Shown here: positions 8,726-17,867 of the stretch, piece after piece | Layout of the letters: each line of letters starts with the position of its first letter | Numbering within the stretch: position 1 is the first letter of the stretch | Assembly: GCF_901686465.1 (NCBI RefSeq) | Contig: NZ_LR594487.1 | Location: forward strand, 1,175,650-1,239,649 | Length of the DNA stretch: 64,000 nucleotides | Reading direction: 5' to 3' | Source: Halorubrum sp. DM2 | GTDB lineage: Archaea > Halobacteriota > Halobacteria > Halobacteriales > Haloferacaceae | Position numbers and translations under genes: made by a program | The notes under the pieces: model-generated | What the model saw: only the letters and a program-made list of their open reading frames with translations | Told to the model about the DNA's origin: nothing | Databases searched by the model: none

Positions 8726-8935
8726 CTACTCCGAACCGGAATCGGAATTAGAGCCACCTTCAGAACTGGAATCCTCCGCGGAGGGCCGAATGAAGCCATA
8801 GCCACCTTCTGAGCCAATTTCTCCGTCCTCATCGCCTGTAAATCCTTTCTGCATTGTTCCGCCGAGTGCTTCCTGTCTGTCAGAGGAACTATCACCATTA
8901 TCGTCGGCGTCGCCGTTTGTGTTGTCCTCAGTCAT
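8726..8935 (-). CDS. Small acidic hypothetical protein
   Basis: 69 aa from the ATG at 8935 (MTEDNTNGDADD). It is rich in Asp, Glu, Ser and Gly and likely disordered, with one aromatic patch (GGYGFIRP). It is the first gene of a two-gene unit with the DUF6338-like membrane protein and may be its soluble partner. Confidence 0.5.
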   Translation of the reverse strand: MTEDNTNGDADDNGDSSSDRQEALGGTMQKGFTGDEDGEIGSEGGYGFIRPSAEDSSSEGGSNSDSGSE

Positions 8936-9169
8936 TGTGAAACAGGGTAGGGAAGTTTCATACAAAAGCGTTCTCCACCCACCGGGGTCTCGGAGGTTGA
9001 GACTAACTATCTCAATGTATACGGCCACAGCTTCGGAGGGTAGAACCGATGTGTGCCTTTCTTTCGACGCTAGTAATCGGGTGAATCACCTGTTCAGTAC
9101 GTCTGTGTATTGACCGCAATCAACTCAGAATATATCACCTACTGAGGATTTCAACAAAGCCTAATTCCC

Positions 9170-10041
9170 TCAAATACCGAGATCGCGGAACGTCCAATCA
9201 TTCGAGAGATCGGCATCGAAGCCCATCTCTTCGACGAGGTCGCAGATGCGCTGTTCGACTGTCTCGTCGAGTTCGAAGGCATACTCGAACTCATCGTACC
9301 AGTTGTAGTACCGTGGCATCCCCGGCCAGTAGTCGTCTGTTTTCAGTCCGTAGACGCAGTCGAGCAGGTAGTGACGATATGGCATATCGTCACGGGTGAC
9401 GCGAGGAAGCGTCCCATCGATCGATTCGTCTCGTACCAGCTGTTCGAGCAGGTCGACAGCAGCGTACTGGTCAGCGTAGAAGGCGTGTTCGACTGTTGGG
9501 TTGACCGAGAAGATGTCTTCCGTCGTACGGGCGTGGAGCTGGTCGATGACCGAGTGGTTTGGATGTCCGATTCCCCACCCATAGGCATGACTTCCTCGCG
9601 CGCGATGTCGTCGCTTTCGGGGGCGTTGACCGCGACAGTGTTCAGGTATTCGAGTGCCTTGACCGGAATCGCCTCGACACCATCGGTTATCCGCGTTCGA
9701 ATGAGGTATCGCCCGACAGCGTTTGCTATTGCGGGCGTGACGAGAGGGAATTCATCCCCCTCAGTGGGCTCATGCGCATCGATTACATCCGCAAGGAATG
9801 GCCAACCGTGTACTCTCGCTGCATCGTCGAGTTCGTTGCTGACGCGCTCGTAGTATGGCCAGAACACGTCCCGAAACGTGTCTCCACTGCTGTCTTCCTC
9901 GACTGCAACCGAGAGTGCTGCTTCGAATTCGACGACTGCGTAGTGTAGGGCATCTACGTCACCGTCGGAGAAACGATCAAGCAGGTCGCAGTCATCGGCG
10001 TCATCGGCACTGGCTACTTTCTGCTGTTCGGCGAAGGGTTT
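9170..10041 (-). pseudogene. Frameshifted haloarchaeal hypothetical gene
   Basis: The minus strand reads a good protein (LLDRFSDGDVDALHYAVVEF, then FWPYYERVSNELDDAARVHG). At about 9575 the frame degenerates into Ser/Thr-rich noise. One base changes it to a continuous C-terminal part (IGHPNHSVIDQLHARTTEDI, then HAFYADQYAAVDLLEQLVRD) ending at 9170. No in-frame ATG or GTG precedes the good segment, although TATA-like cttttatac lies near 10055, so the start may also be damaged. Family not recognised. Confidence 0.55.
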
Positions 10042-10177
10042 GAGGCGTATGTATAAAAAGAATAGTTTCGATGTCGTTCCCGGGAATCCGAGTGAAATTG
10101 GGGAATGTATCTGCCCGTGGTGAACCACCGGATTGAAGCCACTAGTTGCGAAACCCAATCGCATATCGACGAGACCA

Positions 10178-11185
10178 ATGACATCCTCTGACCAGCCGCC
10201 GTCACCAGATCAACTGTTTTCGCTCCTCAGTGAGGACGCTTTCGAGGAGGCGGTGACGTGGCTGAACGACCTCAGTACAGCAGACACTGAGACCCGTAAA
10301 CGTACCCTACAGACAGTTCGAAGCCACGCCGAAGCGAATCCAGGACAATTCGACGGGCTGGCAGCCCAGCTCACAACGTTCCTGACCGACGAAGACCGGG
10401 CGATTAGGCTGACGACCGCGAAGCTGTTCGTCACACTCGCCCGGACGGAACCGGCAGTCGCCCGTCCGGTCGTCGACGCGCTCGCTGACCGACTCGCCGA
10501 CGACGAGGAGTTCTACTACGTCCGGGCGCGGTGCGCCGAGGCTCTCGGCTACGTCGGCCGCGAGCATCCCGAAGCGGTCAGTGACCCAGCAATCCTCGCG
10601 GACTTCCGTATCGGCCTCTCGTTCGATGAACCGGAGGTCAAGGAGAAACTCGCGAAGGCGCTAGAGTGTGTCGCCCTGGGCGACCCGAGCCGGCTTCGCC
10701 ATCAGGTCGAGTCGCTCGCAGAGCACCTCGACGACGACGGAGAGCTGGTCCGGTATCACCTCTGTACGGCGTTGGCGGCGGTCGGCTGTGAGCACCCGGG
10801 GAAGCTCGCGGACGGCCGTGACGCCCTCGCGGGTCGGCTGTCGGATACAGACGAGAACCCGTACACTCGCGGTCGGGCCGCCGAGGCGCTGGGGCTACTG
10901 GAAGGCGTCAACGGTGAGGGCGTGGCCGTGCCCGACGAGATCGATGTCGATGGAGACGAGGCCGCCGAGTTCGTTCGCTCTCGTCTCGCGTTCTCTCGGG
11001 CCGCAGGGACGGAGCAATCGGTCGACAGAACCGCCAACGTAGGGACACTCGACTCACTCCAGAGCGGAACCGAGGCGGTCGTCGACGCGATGACGACACC
11101 TGACGGCGACGAGTGTCCACACTGTGGACTTGCGGTTCCGGAAGGCGGACCACCGATGTGTCCGCGGTGTGGCGCACCGCGCTGA
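10178..11185 (+). CDS. HEAT-repeat protein with C-terminal zinc ribbon
   Basis: 335 aa from the ATG at 10178 (MTSSDQPPSP), preferred to an upstream in-frame start at 10133. Residues 20-235 are a chain of helical HEAT-like repeats; YYVRARCAEALGYVGREHPE and HLCTALAAVGCEHPG mark two of them. The C-terminus has a CPHCG/CPRCG zinc ribbon. HEAT domains are protein-protein scaffolds. It sits just upstream of the iron-box promoter but has its own transcript start, and a hairpin at 11203-11223 may end it. Its link to iron uptake is positional only. Confidence 0.75.
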   Translation: MTSSDQPPSPDQLFSLLSEDAFEEAVTWLNDLSTADTETRKRTLQTVRSHAEANPGQFDGLAAQLTTFLTDEDRAIRLTTAKLFVTLARTEPAVARPVVDALADRLADDEEFYYVRARCAEALGYVGREHPEAVSDPAILADFRIGLSFDEPEVKEKLAKALECVALGDPSRLRHQVESLAEHLDDDGELVRYHLCTALAAVGCEHPGKLADGRDALAGRLSDTDENPYTRGRAAEALGLLEGVNGEGVAVPDEIDVDGDEAAEFVRSRLAFSRAAGTEQSVDRTANVGTLDSLQSGTEAVVDAMTTPDGDECPHCGLAVPEGGPPMCPRCGAPR

Positions 11186-11202
11186 CTGGGTGTTTGGCTG
11201 GC

Positions 11203-11223
11203 CTAAAATCCGGAAGGTTTTAG
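11203..11223 (+). terminator. Hairpin after the HEAT-repeat gene
   Basis: CTAAAATCC, loop GGAA, GGTTTTAG forms an imperfect stem with one bulged T, 18 bp after the stop at 11185. It could be a terminator, or part of the regulatory region just upstream of the iron box. Confidence 0.35.
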
Positions 11224-11227
11224 AGTA

Positions 11228-11243
11228 TTTAGGTGAGCCTAAA
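11228..11243 (+). promoter_or_regulatory. DtxR/IdeR-type iron box 1
   Basis: TTTAGG-TGAG-CCTAAA, a perfect 6-bp inverted repeat closely matching the known DtxR/IdeR core TTAGGTTAGCCTAA. It lies between an AT-rich TATA-like stretch (ttttagagtatt, 11218-11229) and the ATG at 11248. Binding here would block transcription initiation of the transporter operon. Confidence 0.75.
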
Positions 11244-11247
11244 GTAC

Positions 11248-11406
11248 ATGCTCATAGACGACGTCGAAAATGAGTTCGACGGAGTCAACGTCAAAAGCGC
11301 CGTTGACGAACTCGGATCGGACTTACTGCTCGACGCACTCGACGACGATGCGATCGAGACGTACGTGACCGACTACAGACTCGTGGAAGCAGGGGGACAC
11401 CGATGA
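11248..11406 (+). CDS. 52-aa acidic protein, first gene of the transporter operon
   Basis: Reads MLIDDVENEFDGVNVKSAV, then LGSDLLLDALDDDAIETYV, ending EAGGHR. The ATG lies 4 bp past iron box 1, consistent with a leaderless message. The stop overlaps the permease start (ATGA at 11403-11406), showing translational coupling. No homologue is recognised. The position suggests a role in the uptake system or in setting permease translation. Confidence 0.65.
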   Translation: MLIDDVENEFDGVNVKSAVDELGSDLLLDALDDDAIETYVTDYRLVEAGGHR

Positions 11407-12527
11407 GCGGTGAACCCGCCACCGAGACCGACCAGTCGAGCAGTACCCGCGACACCCGCCGGTTCGTCTGGCTTTTGGACCCGAAACTAGTGACAACCGC
11501 GATCGGTAGTCTTGTCGTCATCGTCTTTGCCGGGCTTGTCCAGGTGAGCTTCGGTGCCTACACGATGAGCATTGGCCAAGCGTGGGCGGCCGTGTTCAAC
11601 CCCGACGTGATCTTCAACCAGCAGGCGTGGAACGCGTTCCTGTTGGGCGGCGAGATGCCGGAAATGGGCAAAGAGAGCCTCATCGTCTGGAACATTCGCT
11701 TACCCCGAGTATTCGTCGGGGCTATCGTCGGGATGAATCTCGGCGTCTCCGGCGCTATCTTCCAAGCGATCACTCGCAACGAACTGGCGAGCCCGTTCAT
11801 TCTCGGCGTCTCCTCCGGTGCCGGGCTGATGATCCTGCTCGTGCTCGTCGTGTTCGGCGGACTAGCAGCATTCCTGCCGCTCATCGCTGCCCTCGGTGGC
11901 GCGGTCGCGTTCCTGATCGTCTACGTCATCGCGTGGAAGAACGGTACCTCACCGGTCAGGCTCGTCCTCGCGGGCGTGATCGTCGGCACCGTCTTCGGCA
12001 GCGTCCAGACGGCGCTGTTCTTTTTCGCCGACGACATCGGCATCGTCCAGTCGGCGATCGCGTGGACGACAGGCTCGCTGACGGGGACCGACTGGGAGCA
12101 AGTACGGATGGCGTTGCCGTGGTCGTTCGTCGCCATTCTGCTGGCGATCGCCGGCGCACGACAGTGTAACGTGATGCTGCTGGGCGAGCAGACCGCGAAG
12201 TCACTCGGGATGTCCATCGAGAAGGTGCGCTTTGCACTCTCTGGTGTCGCCGTGCTCGCGGCCGCGGCGAGCATCGCCGTCGCGGGTATCGTCGGCTTCG
12301 TCGGCCTCATCGTCCCGCACATGGTGCGGAACCTGGTCGGCAGCGACTACAAGAAAGTGATTATCGGCTGCCTGTTCGTCGGCCCGGCGTTGATGGTCGG
12401 CGCAGACGTGGGCGCGCGACTCGCGCTCAACCCGGTCCAGATCCCCGTCGGCATCGTCACCGGGCTCGTCGGCGGGCCGTACTTCCTGTACCTGATGCGA
12501 AAAAAGGAGAATATGGGGGAGATCTGA
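11403..12527 (+). CDS. FecCD-family ABC transporter permease
   Basis: 374 aa and very hydrophobic, about nine to ten membrane spans as usual for BtuC/FecCD proteins. Diagnostic segments are IRLPRVFVGAIVGMNLGVSG (about residue 98), NELASPFILGVSSGAGL, the coupling-loop region GIVGFVGLIVPHMVR (about residue 297) and PVGIVTGLVGGPYFLYL at the C-terminus. The family imports Fe-siderophores, haem or cobalamin as a homodimer in the cytoplasmic membrane. The ATPase gene starts 1 bp downstream. It is the only permease of this type here and must serve all eleven binding proteins, unless others are encoded elsewhere. Confidence 0.93.
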   Translation: MSGEPATETDQSSSTRDTRRFVWLLDPKLVTTAIGSLVVIVFAGLVQVSFGAYTMSIGQAWAAVFNPDVIFNQQAWNAFLLGGEMPEMGKESLIVWNIRLPRVFVGAIVGMNLGVSGAIFQAITRNELASPFILGVSSGAGLMILLVLVVFGGLAAFLPLIAALGGAVAFLIVYVIAWKNGTSPVRLVLAGVIVGTVFGSVQTALFFFADDIGIVQSAIAWTTGSLTGTDWEQVRMALPWSFVAILLAIAGARQCNVMLLGEQTAKSLGMSIEKVRFALSGVAVLAAAASIAVAGIVGFVGLIVPHMVRNLVGSDYKKVIIGCLFVGPALMVGADVGARLALNPVQIPVGIVTGLVGGPYFLYLMRKKENMGEI

Positions 12528-12528
12528 G

Positions 12529-13470
12529 ATGGCACGCAACACTACCGAGGCACAACAACGGAACGGCACCGAGAGAGCAGTTACAGATGAATCGCCAGCC
12601 GACGATACCGGCTCGGAGCCGGCCAGTGAGCTGTCCGGTGAGGACCTTGTCCTCCGATACCCCTCGATGGAGGAGCCGGTCATCGACGGCGAGCGGCTCG
12701 TCGCGACGCCAGGTGCCGTCACCGCGCTGGTCGGGCCGAACGGCTCCGGCAAGAGCACCCTGTTGAAGGGGCTCGCAAAGCAGCTCACGCCCGACGACGG
12801 CTCCGTGGTACTGGACGGTCGGGACGTCCACTCGATGGGGACGAAAGAGCTGGCTCGCAAACTTGGGCTGCTTTCTCAAGAGAGCATGTCGCCGGAGTCG
12901 ATCACGGTTGAGGACCTCGTCTACCACGGCCGATACCCCCACCGGGGGTTCTTCGAGACCACCACCGAGGAAGACGTGGACGCGGTCGACCGAGCCATCG
13001 ACCTCGCCGGCTGTGGTCACCTCCGCGACCGCGAGGTCGGCAGCCTCTCAGGCGGGCAGAAACAGCTGGCGTGGGTCGCGATGGTGCTCGCCCAAGACAC
13101 CGACGTGTTGCTGCTCGACGAACCGACCACGTTCCTTGACCTCCACCACCAGCTGGAGGTCATGGAGATCGTCGAGACGCTGCGCGACGAGAGCGACATC
13201 ACCGTCGTGGTCGTGCTCCACGACATCGAACAGGCAGCGCGGCTGGCCGACGAGATGGTTGCGCTCAAAGAGGGCGCGATCCAGGCGCGGGGGACGCCCG
13301 AGGAGGTCGTCACCGAGGAACTGCTCGCGGACGTGTTCGAGATCGACGCCGAGGTCGATATCACCGAACGCGGGCCGCGGGTCACGCCGATTCGGGCCCG
13401 GCACGACGATGACAAGGACGCGTCGGGGAACACCGAGACTACGCCGGCTCACGCGTCCGAGGCAGAGTGA
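12529..13470 (+). CDS. FecE/FepC-type ABC transporter ATP-binding protein
   Basis: 313 aa. Walker A GPNGSGKST near residue 68, Q-loop LLSQES, signature LSGGQKQ near 173, Walker B VLLLDEP near 195 and H-loop VLHD near 228 are all present, so it should hydrolyse ATP. It carries a 35-residue acidic N-terminal extension and a 40-residue acidic tail beyond the usual length of about 260. It energises the upstream FecCD permease. The start of the next gene overlaps its TGA by one base. Confidence 0.93.
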   Translation: MARNTTEAQQRNGTERAVTDESPADDTGSEPASELSGEDLVLRYPSMEEPVIDGERLVATPGAVTALVGPNGSGKSTLLKGLAKQLTPDDGSVVLDGRDVHSMGTKELARKLGLLSQESMSPESITVEDLVYHGRYPHRGFFETTTEEDVDAVDRAIDLAGCGHLRDREVGSLSGGQKQLAWVAMVLAQDTDVLLLDEPTTFLDLHHQLEVMEIVETLRDESDITVVVVLHDIEQAARLADEMVALKEGAIQARGTPEEVVTEELLADVFEIDAEVDITERGPRVTPIRARHDDDKDASGNTETTPAHASEAE

Positions 13471-15377
13471 TGGGCGACGAGGAGGTGTTCGAGACGGAGC
13501 TGGACGCCTACCGCGACCGCGCCGAGAAGCCGCTCTGGCGGCTGTTCAAACAGTATGGTCGCGGCGAGCAACGCTGGCTCGTTATCGGCCTCGTCACGAG
13601 CGTGTTCACCTACGCCGCGCTACTGGTGACGCCGATCGTGCTCGGGACGACCATCGACGCCGTATTCACCCAGGAGAGCGCGTACGCGCTCCCGTTAGTG
13701 CCGGAGCCGTGGCTGCCCGACGATCGGACCGACCAGTTCTGGCTGTCGACGGGAATTATCAGCGCGGCGCTGCTCGGTGGGGCGGTCCTCCAGTGGATCC
13801 GCGGCGTCTCGATCAACTTCTTCGCCCACGGCGTGATGTACGCGATCCGCGTCGACACATACGAGAAGATGCAGCGGCTGGACATGACCTTCTTTGACAA
13901 CAAGGAGACCGGTGAGGTAATGTCGATCCTCAACAACGACACCGGGAACCTGGAGGTCTTTTTCGACAACGCGCTGGGGGACGCGGTTCGGGTCGGCGTG
14001 ATCGTCCTCGGCGTCACCGCGGCGTTGCTGTACACGAACACCCAGCTCGCGCTGGTGACACTAGGGGCAGTCCCGTTGCTTGTGGGGTTCACGTGGTGGT
14101 TCGTCCGCGTCATCGAGCCGCGCTACACCCGCCAGCGCTCGGTCATTGGCGACCTGAACACCCGCATCGAGAACGGTCTCAGCGGCATCGAACTCGTCAA
14201 GACCGCGAGCACTGAGGAGTACGAGAACGAGCGAGTCCGCAGCGTCTCGCGGGACGTGTTCGACGCCGAGATGGACGTGCTGAAGCTGAGCTACTTCTAC
14301 CGCCCGGGGATGGAACTGGTCACCGGGACGGCGTTGCTCGCGACGTTCATCATCGGCGGGCTGTGGGTGTTCTCGGGACCGCCGCTGTTCTTTTCGGGGA
14401 CGCTCAGCGTCGGCGACTTCGTCGTGTTCATGTTGCTCACCCAGCGGCTGACGGGACCGATGGCCCAGCTGTCGAGCATCGTCGACTGGTACGAGAACGC
14501 CCGCGCCTCGGGCAAGCGCATCTGCGGGCTGATGGACGTACCCGTCCGGATCGAGAACGCGCCGAACCCCGTCTCCCTAGAGGACATCGACGGTCAGATC
14601 GAGTACGACGACGTGACGTTCGGGTACGAAGGCGAGGAGACGGTGCTCGATGGCGTCGATTTCGCGGTCGAGGCCGGTGAGACGGTCGCGCTGGTCGGTT
14701 CGACCGGGGCCGGAAAGTCGACAGTGGCGAAGCTCTTGCTTCGGCTGTACGATGTCAATGAGGGGGCAGTTCGCGTCGACGGCCACGACGTGCGCGATGT
14801 GGATGTGTCGGACCTCCGCGAATCCATCGGCTACGTCAGTCAAGACACGTTCCTCTTTGATGGAACGGTCGGTGAGAACATCCGGTACGGCCGGTTCGAC
14901 GCGGGCGACGAGGCGGTTCGGGAGGCCGCCAAAGCGGCCGAGGCCCACGAGTTCATCCAGGACCTCTCGAAGGGCTACGAGACGCGCGTTGGTGAGCGCG
15001 GCGTGAAGCTCTCGGGCGGGCAGCGCCAGCGGATCGCGCTGGCGCGGGTCATCCTGCGCGATCCAGCGATTATCCTGCTAGACGAGGCGACCGCGAGCGT
15101 CGACACCGAGACGGAGTACCTCATCCAGCGGTCGCTCGACCGGCTAACGGCCGACCGGACGACGGTCGCCATCGCTCATCGGTTGTCGACCATTAGGGAC
15201 GCCGACACAGTCCTCGTGTTGGAGGACGGCCGGATCGTCGAGCGCGGCAACCACGCGGAGTTGCTTGCGGTGAACGGGCTATACGCCAACCTCTGGGGCG
15301 TACAAGCCGGCGAGATCGACGACTTGCCCGAGGAGTTCGTCGAGCGGGCGTCCCGTGGGGATGTCAGCGGACAGTAG
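13470..15377 (+). CDS. ABC exporter-fold protein (fused TMD-NBD) in an uptake operon
   Basis: 635 aa. An N-terminal type-IV (MsbA-like) membrane domain spans residues 1-335 with six hydrophobic helices. An ATPase domain follows: Walker A GSTGAGKST at about 410, YVSQDTFLF Q-loop, signature LSGGQRQ at 514, Walker B IILLDEATAS at about 533 and H-loop AHRLST at about 569. It probably acts as a homodimer. Exporter-fold proteins in iron operons include siderophore exporters and the siderophore importers IrtAB and YbtPQ. It has no siderophore-interaction domain, so direction is undetermined. The ATG at 13470 overlaps the upstream stop. Confidence 0.88.
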   Translation: MGDEEVFETELDAYRDRAEKPLWRLFKQYGRGEQRWLVIGLVTSVFTYAALLVTPIVLGTTIDAVFTQESAYALPLVPEPWLPDDRTDQFWLSTGIISAALLGGAVLQWIRGVSINFFAHGVMYAIRVDTYEKMQRLDMTFFDNKETGEVMSILNNDTGNLEVFFDNALGDAVRVGVIVLGVTAALLYTNTQLALVTLGAVPLLVGFTWWFVRVIEPRYTRQRSVIGDLNTRIENGLSGIELVKTASTEEYENERVRSVSRDVFDAEMDVLKLSYFYRPGMELVTGTALLATFIIGGLWVFSGPPLFFSGTLSVGDFVVFMLLTQRLTGPMAQLSSIVDWYENARASGKRICGLMDVPVRIENAPNPVSLEDIDGQIEYDDVTFGYEGEETVLDGVDFAVEAGETVALVGSTGAGKSTVAKLLLRLYDVNEGAVRVDGHDVRDVDVSDLRESIGYVSQDTFLFDGTVGENIRYGRFDAGDEAVREAAKAAEAHEFIQDLSKGYETRVGERGVKLSGGQRQRIALARVILRDPAIILLDEATASVDTETEYLIQRSLDRLTADRTTVAIAHRLSTIRDADTVLVLEDGRIVERGNHAELLAVNGLYANLWGVQAGEIDDLPEEFVERASRGDVSGQ

Positions 15378-15380
15378 TCT

Positions 15381-15396
15381 TTAGGTTCACCTAACA
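15381..15396 (+). promoter_or_regulatory. DtxR/IdeR-type iron box 2a
   Basis: TTTAGG-TTCA-CCTAAC, four bases after the exporter-like gene stop. The arms match on five of six positions. Together with box 2b it gives the SBP array a tandem operator. Confidence 0.6.
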
Positions 15397-15415
15397 ATCG
15401 GTGGGTTTAAGATAT

Positions 15416-15432
15416 TTTAGGTAAGCCTAAAA
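15416..15432 (+). promoter_or_regulatory. DtxR/IdeR-type iron box 2b of the SBP array
   Basis: TTTTAG-TAAGC-CTAAAA has perfect 6-bp arms. It overlaps the downstream edge of the TATA-like agatatttta (15411-15420) and ends 4 bp before the ATG at 15437. The same TATA/box/attgtATG arrangement recurs at 29957. Confidence 0.7.
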
Positions 15433-15436
15433 TTGT

Positions 15437-16663
15437 ATGTCGAACGAAGACACGGCACACGAGGCACCGACGCGGCGAGACTACGTGAAGTACGGCGGGA
15501 CGGTCGTCGGCGGGGGACTGCTCGCCGGGTGTACTGGAGATGGGGGTGGAGACAGTCCTGAGACCGACACCTCGACGGAGGGATCGACGAATGAAGAGAC
15601 GGAAAATCCTGAGGATGCGTCCTACTCGGTGAATATGTCGCCTGTCGGGACGGTCGAATTCAAGGAACCTCCACAGAGCATCTTCACCGTCCTCGTCCAT
15701 CATGCCGATATGGCGCTCGCACTCGGATACGGCGACGCGATTAATGCGATGTACTCTCCCACAGAGTTCGATAGTCGCTACCGGTTATTCCTTGATCGTT
15801 TAGATGGTGTTTCTATTGATTGGTCGGACCTAGACAACGCTTGGAACATAGGTAAAGAGAGACTCTACGATCTAGACAGCGATATTCACCTCACAGATCC
15901 GGCCTATGTCGTGGCACAGATGGACAACTGGGACGTGGCAGACACCGAAGAAGTCCGAGAGAACATCGCCCCTTGGTTCGGAAACACACTAAGCGGGGAA
16001 CACAGCCAAGCCCCGTCGCCGTGGACGGACGACTACCAATACTACACGCTTTGGGAGATCTTCGAGAAGGTATCGAAGGTTTTCCAGGAGGAGCGACGGT
16101 ATCAGGTACTTACAGAGATTCACTCGAACCTCGTCTCAACTATCCAGTCGAATCTCCCGCCGGAGGTAGAACGGCCACGGACGGCATACCTGAACATCGC
16201 GCGAACTGGAATACAGGATGGGATCTGGGCGTACAGCCTGAACCAGCCAGGGTTCTTTCGCGCGAGTACTCGACCCCTAAGGGCGAATGATGCTTTCCCG
16301 GATCTCAAGCAGTTCCAACGGATTGATCGAGAAGCGCTCGTCGCTGCCGACCCGGATGTCATTCTACGCACTGGTTCGATGGGAGAAGGCAGAAATTGGG
16401 CCGAAATTAAGAACGAACTCAAAAACGACCCGGTTACGCAGGAGATTCTGGCAGTCCAAAACGATCGGATACACCCGCTAGCGGTCCAATATGGTGGCCC
16501 TATTCTAAATCTCTTCCAGCTAGAAATGGCCGCAAAGGAACTCTATCCTGAGCGGTTCGGCCAATGGCCGTCGTACGATGGCGGCCGGTATCCCGACTTC
16601 TCACCCGAAGAACAACTGTTCGACCACCAGCGGGTCGCGGACATCATCAACGGAGACATCTAA
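15437..16663 (+). CDS. Fe-siderophore-type substrate-binding lipoprotein 1 (class A)
   Basis: 408 aa. Twin arginines at residues 13-14 and lipobox LLAGC with Cys32 predict Tat export and lipid anchoring. A Thr/Glu linker follows, then a PF01497-like two-lobe body. Class A markers are VHHADMALALGYGDAINAMY (about 95), LDSDIHLTDPAYV and IAPWFGNT. The second lobe carries LVAADPDVI and ends QLFDHQRVADIINGDI. First member of the array, leaderless behind box 2b and only 2 bp from the next SBP. Ligand unknown; a ferric chelate is inferred from the permease and the boxes. Confidence 0.88.
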   Translation: MSNEDTAHEAPTRRDYVKYGGTVVGGGLLAGCTGDGGGDSPETDTSTEGSTNEETENPEDASYSVNMSPVGTVEFKEPPQSIFTVLVHHADMALALGYGDAINAMYSPTEFDSRYRLFLDRLDGVSIDWSDLDNAWNIGKERLYDLDSDIHLTDPAYVVAQMDNWDVADTEEVRENIAPWFGNTLSGEHSQAPSPWTDDYQYYTLWEIFEKVSKVFQEERRYQVLTEIHSNLVSTIQSNLPPEVERPRTAYLNIARTGIQDGIWAYSLNQPGFFRASTRPLRANDAFPDLKQFQRIDREALVAADPDVILRTGSMGEGRNWAEIKNELKNDPVTQEILAVQNDRIHPLAVQYGGPILNLFQLEMAAKELYPERFGQWPSYDGGRYPDFSPEEQLFDHQRVADIINGDI

Positions 16664-16665
16664 CA

Positions 16666-17865
16666 ATGAGTAACAACCACGACACGATTCAATACGAGTC
16701 ACCGACACGACGAGACTACGTCAAGTACGGCGGCGCGGTCGTCGGGGGCGGGCTGCTCGCGGGTTGTACCGGCGAGACAAGTCAGGAGTCGACCACTGAA
16801 GCGGAGTCGACGACTGAGACCGATACCGCAACTGATGAATCGTACTCAGTGACGATGGAGCCGATGGGAACCGTCGAGTTCGACGAACCGCCGGAGACCT
16901 GGTCGGCCTTCCTCAGCACTTACGGCGACATGGGTATCGCCCTGGGCAAGGCCGACGGCCTCCGAGGACTCTGGAATCCCGAAACCATGCCGACCGCGTT
17001 CTACGACGCGCTGCCGGGCGTGGATATCTCGCTGGAGAACGTCACGGCCATCGCCGAGGGCGGCGAGTTCGACAAGGAGGTCTTCTACGAGCTCGACTCC
17101 GATGTCCACCTGATCGACCCCAACTGGCTCGGCATCCTCAACGACGACTGGACCGAGGACGATGCCGACGAGGTCGCGGCTAACGTCGGACCGTTTCTCG
17201 GCAACTACATCCGTCGACGCGGTGACGACTGGCACGACTACCAGTACTACTCGCTGTACGAGGCCTTCGGGGTCGTCGCCGAAGCCTTCGACGAGCGCGA
17301 GCGCTACGAGGCGTTCGCGTCGGTCCACGACGACGCACAGGAGACCATCGACGACTCGCTCCCACCGGCCGAAGAGCGACTGACCGTCGGATTAGTGTCG
17401 GTCAACTCCGACTTCGAGGCGGGTTCGTTCTACGTGTATCCCGTCCAGGGGGGGAATAACCACAAACAGTACCGCGACCTCGAAATGCGCGGTGCCTTTG
17501 ACGACCACATCGACGGAAGCTACGGCGAGTGGGACTACGAGCAGTTCTTGCAGGTCGACCCCGACGCCATCGTCTTCCAGTACGGCTTCTCGCACGTCTC
17601 GGCGGCCGAGTTCGAGTCCCGACTGGAGACTATGCGCGAGGACCCGGTCGGCAGCCAGCTGTCGGCCGTCCAGAACGACCGGCTGTATCGCGGTGGCGGC
17701 TCTTACCAGGGACCAATTGTCAACCTCTTCCAGACGGAGGCAGCGGCGAGGCAGTTCTACCCCAACGCCTTCGGTGAATGGGACGGGATGGATACTCTCC
17801 ACGCGGAGTCTCTCACGCTGTTCGATCGCCAGCGGATTGCAGACATCATCAACGGAGACATCTGA
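16666..17865 (+). CDS. Fe-siderophore-type substrate-binding lipoprotein 2 (class B)
   Basis: 399 aa from the ATG at 16666, 2 bp after the previous stop. RR at 15-16 and lipid Cys34. Class B body: YGDMGIALGKADGLRGLW, LDSDVHLIDPNWL, VGPFLGNYIRRR, WHDYQYYSLYEAFGVV. Unlike class A members it carries an Arg cluster next to the conserved GN motif, which could contact an anionic ligand (inference). It lacks the THHAGM-type His-His motif of class A. C-terminus FDRQRIADIINGDI. Confidence 0.88.
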   Translation: MSNNHDTIQYESPTRRDYVKYGGAVVGGGLLAGCTGETSQESTTEAESTTETDTATDESYSVTMEPMGTVEFDEPPETWSAFLSTYGDMGIALGKADGLRGLWNPETMPTAFYDALPGVDISLENVTAIAEGGEFDKEVFYELDSDVHLIDPNWLGILNDDWTEDDADEVAANVGPFLGNYIRRRGDDWHDYQYYSLYEAFGVVAEAFDERERYEAFASVHDDAQETIDDSLPPAEERLTVGLVSVNSDFEAGSFYVYPVQGGNNHKQYRDLEMRGAFDDHIDGSYGEWDYEQFLQVDPDAIVFQYGFSHVSAAEFESRLETMREDPVGSQLSAVQNDRLYRGGGSYQGPIVNLFQTEAAARQFYPNAFGEWDGMDTLHAESLTLFDRQRIADIINGDI

Positions 17866-17867
17866 AC

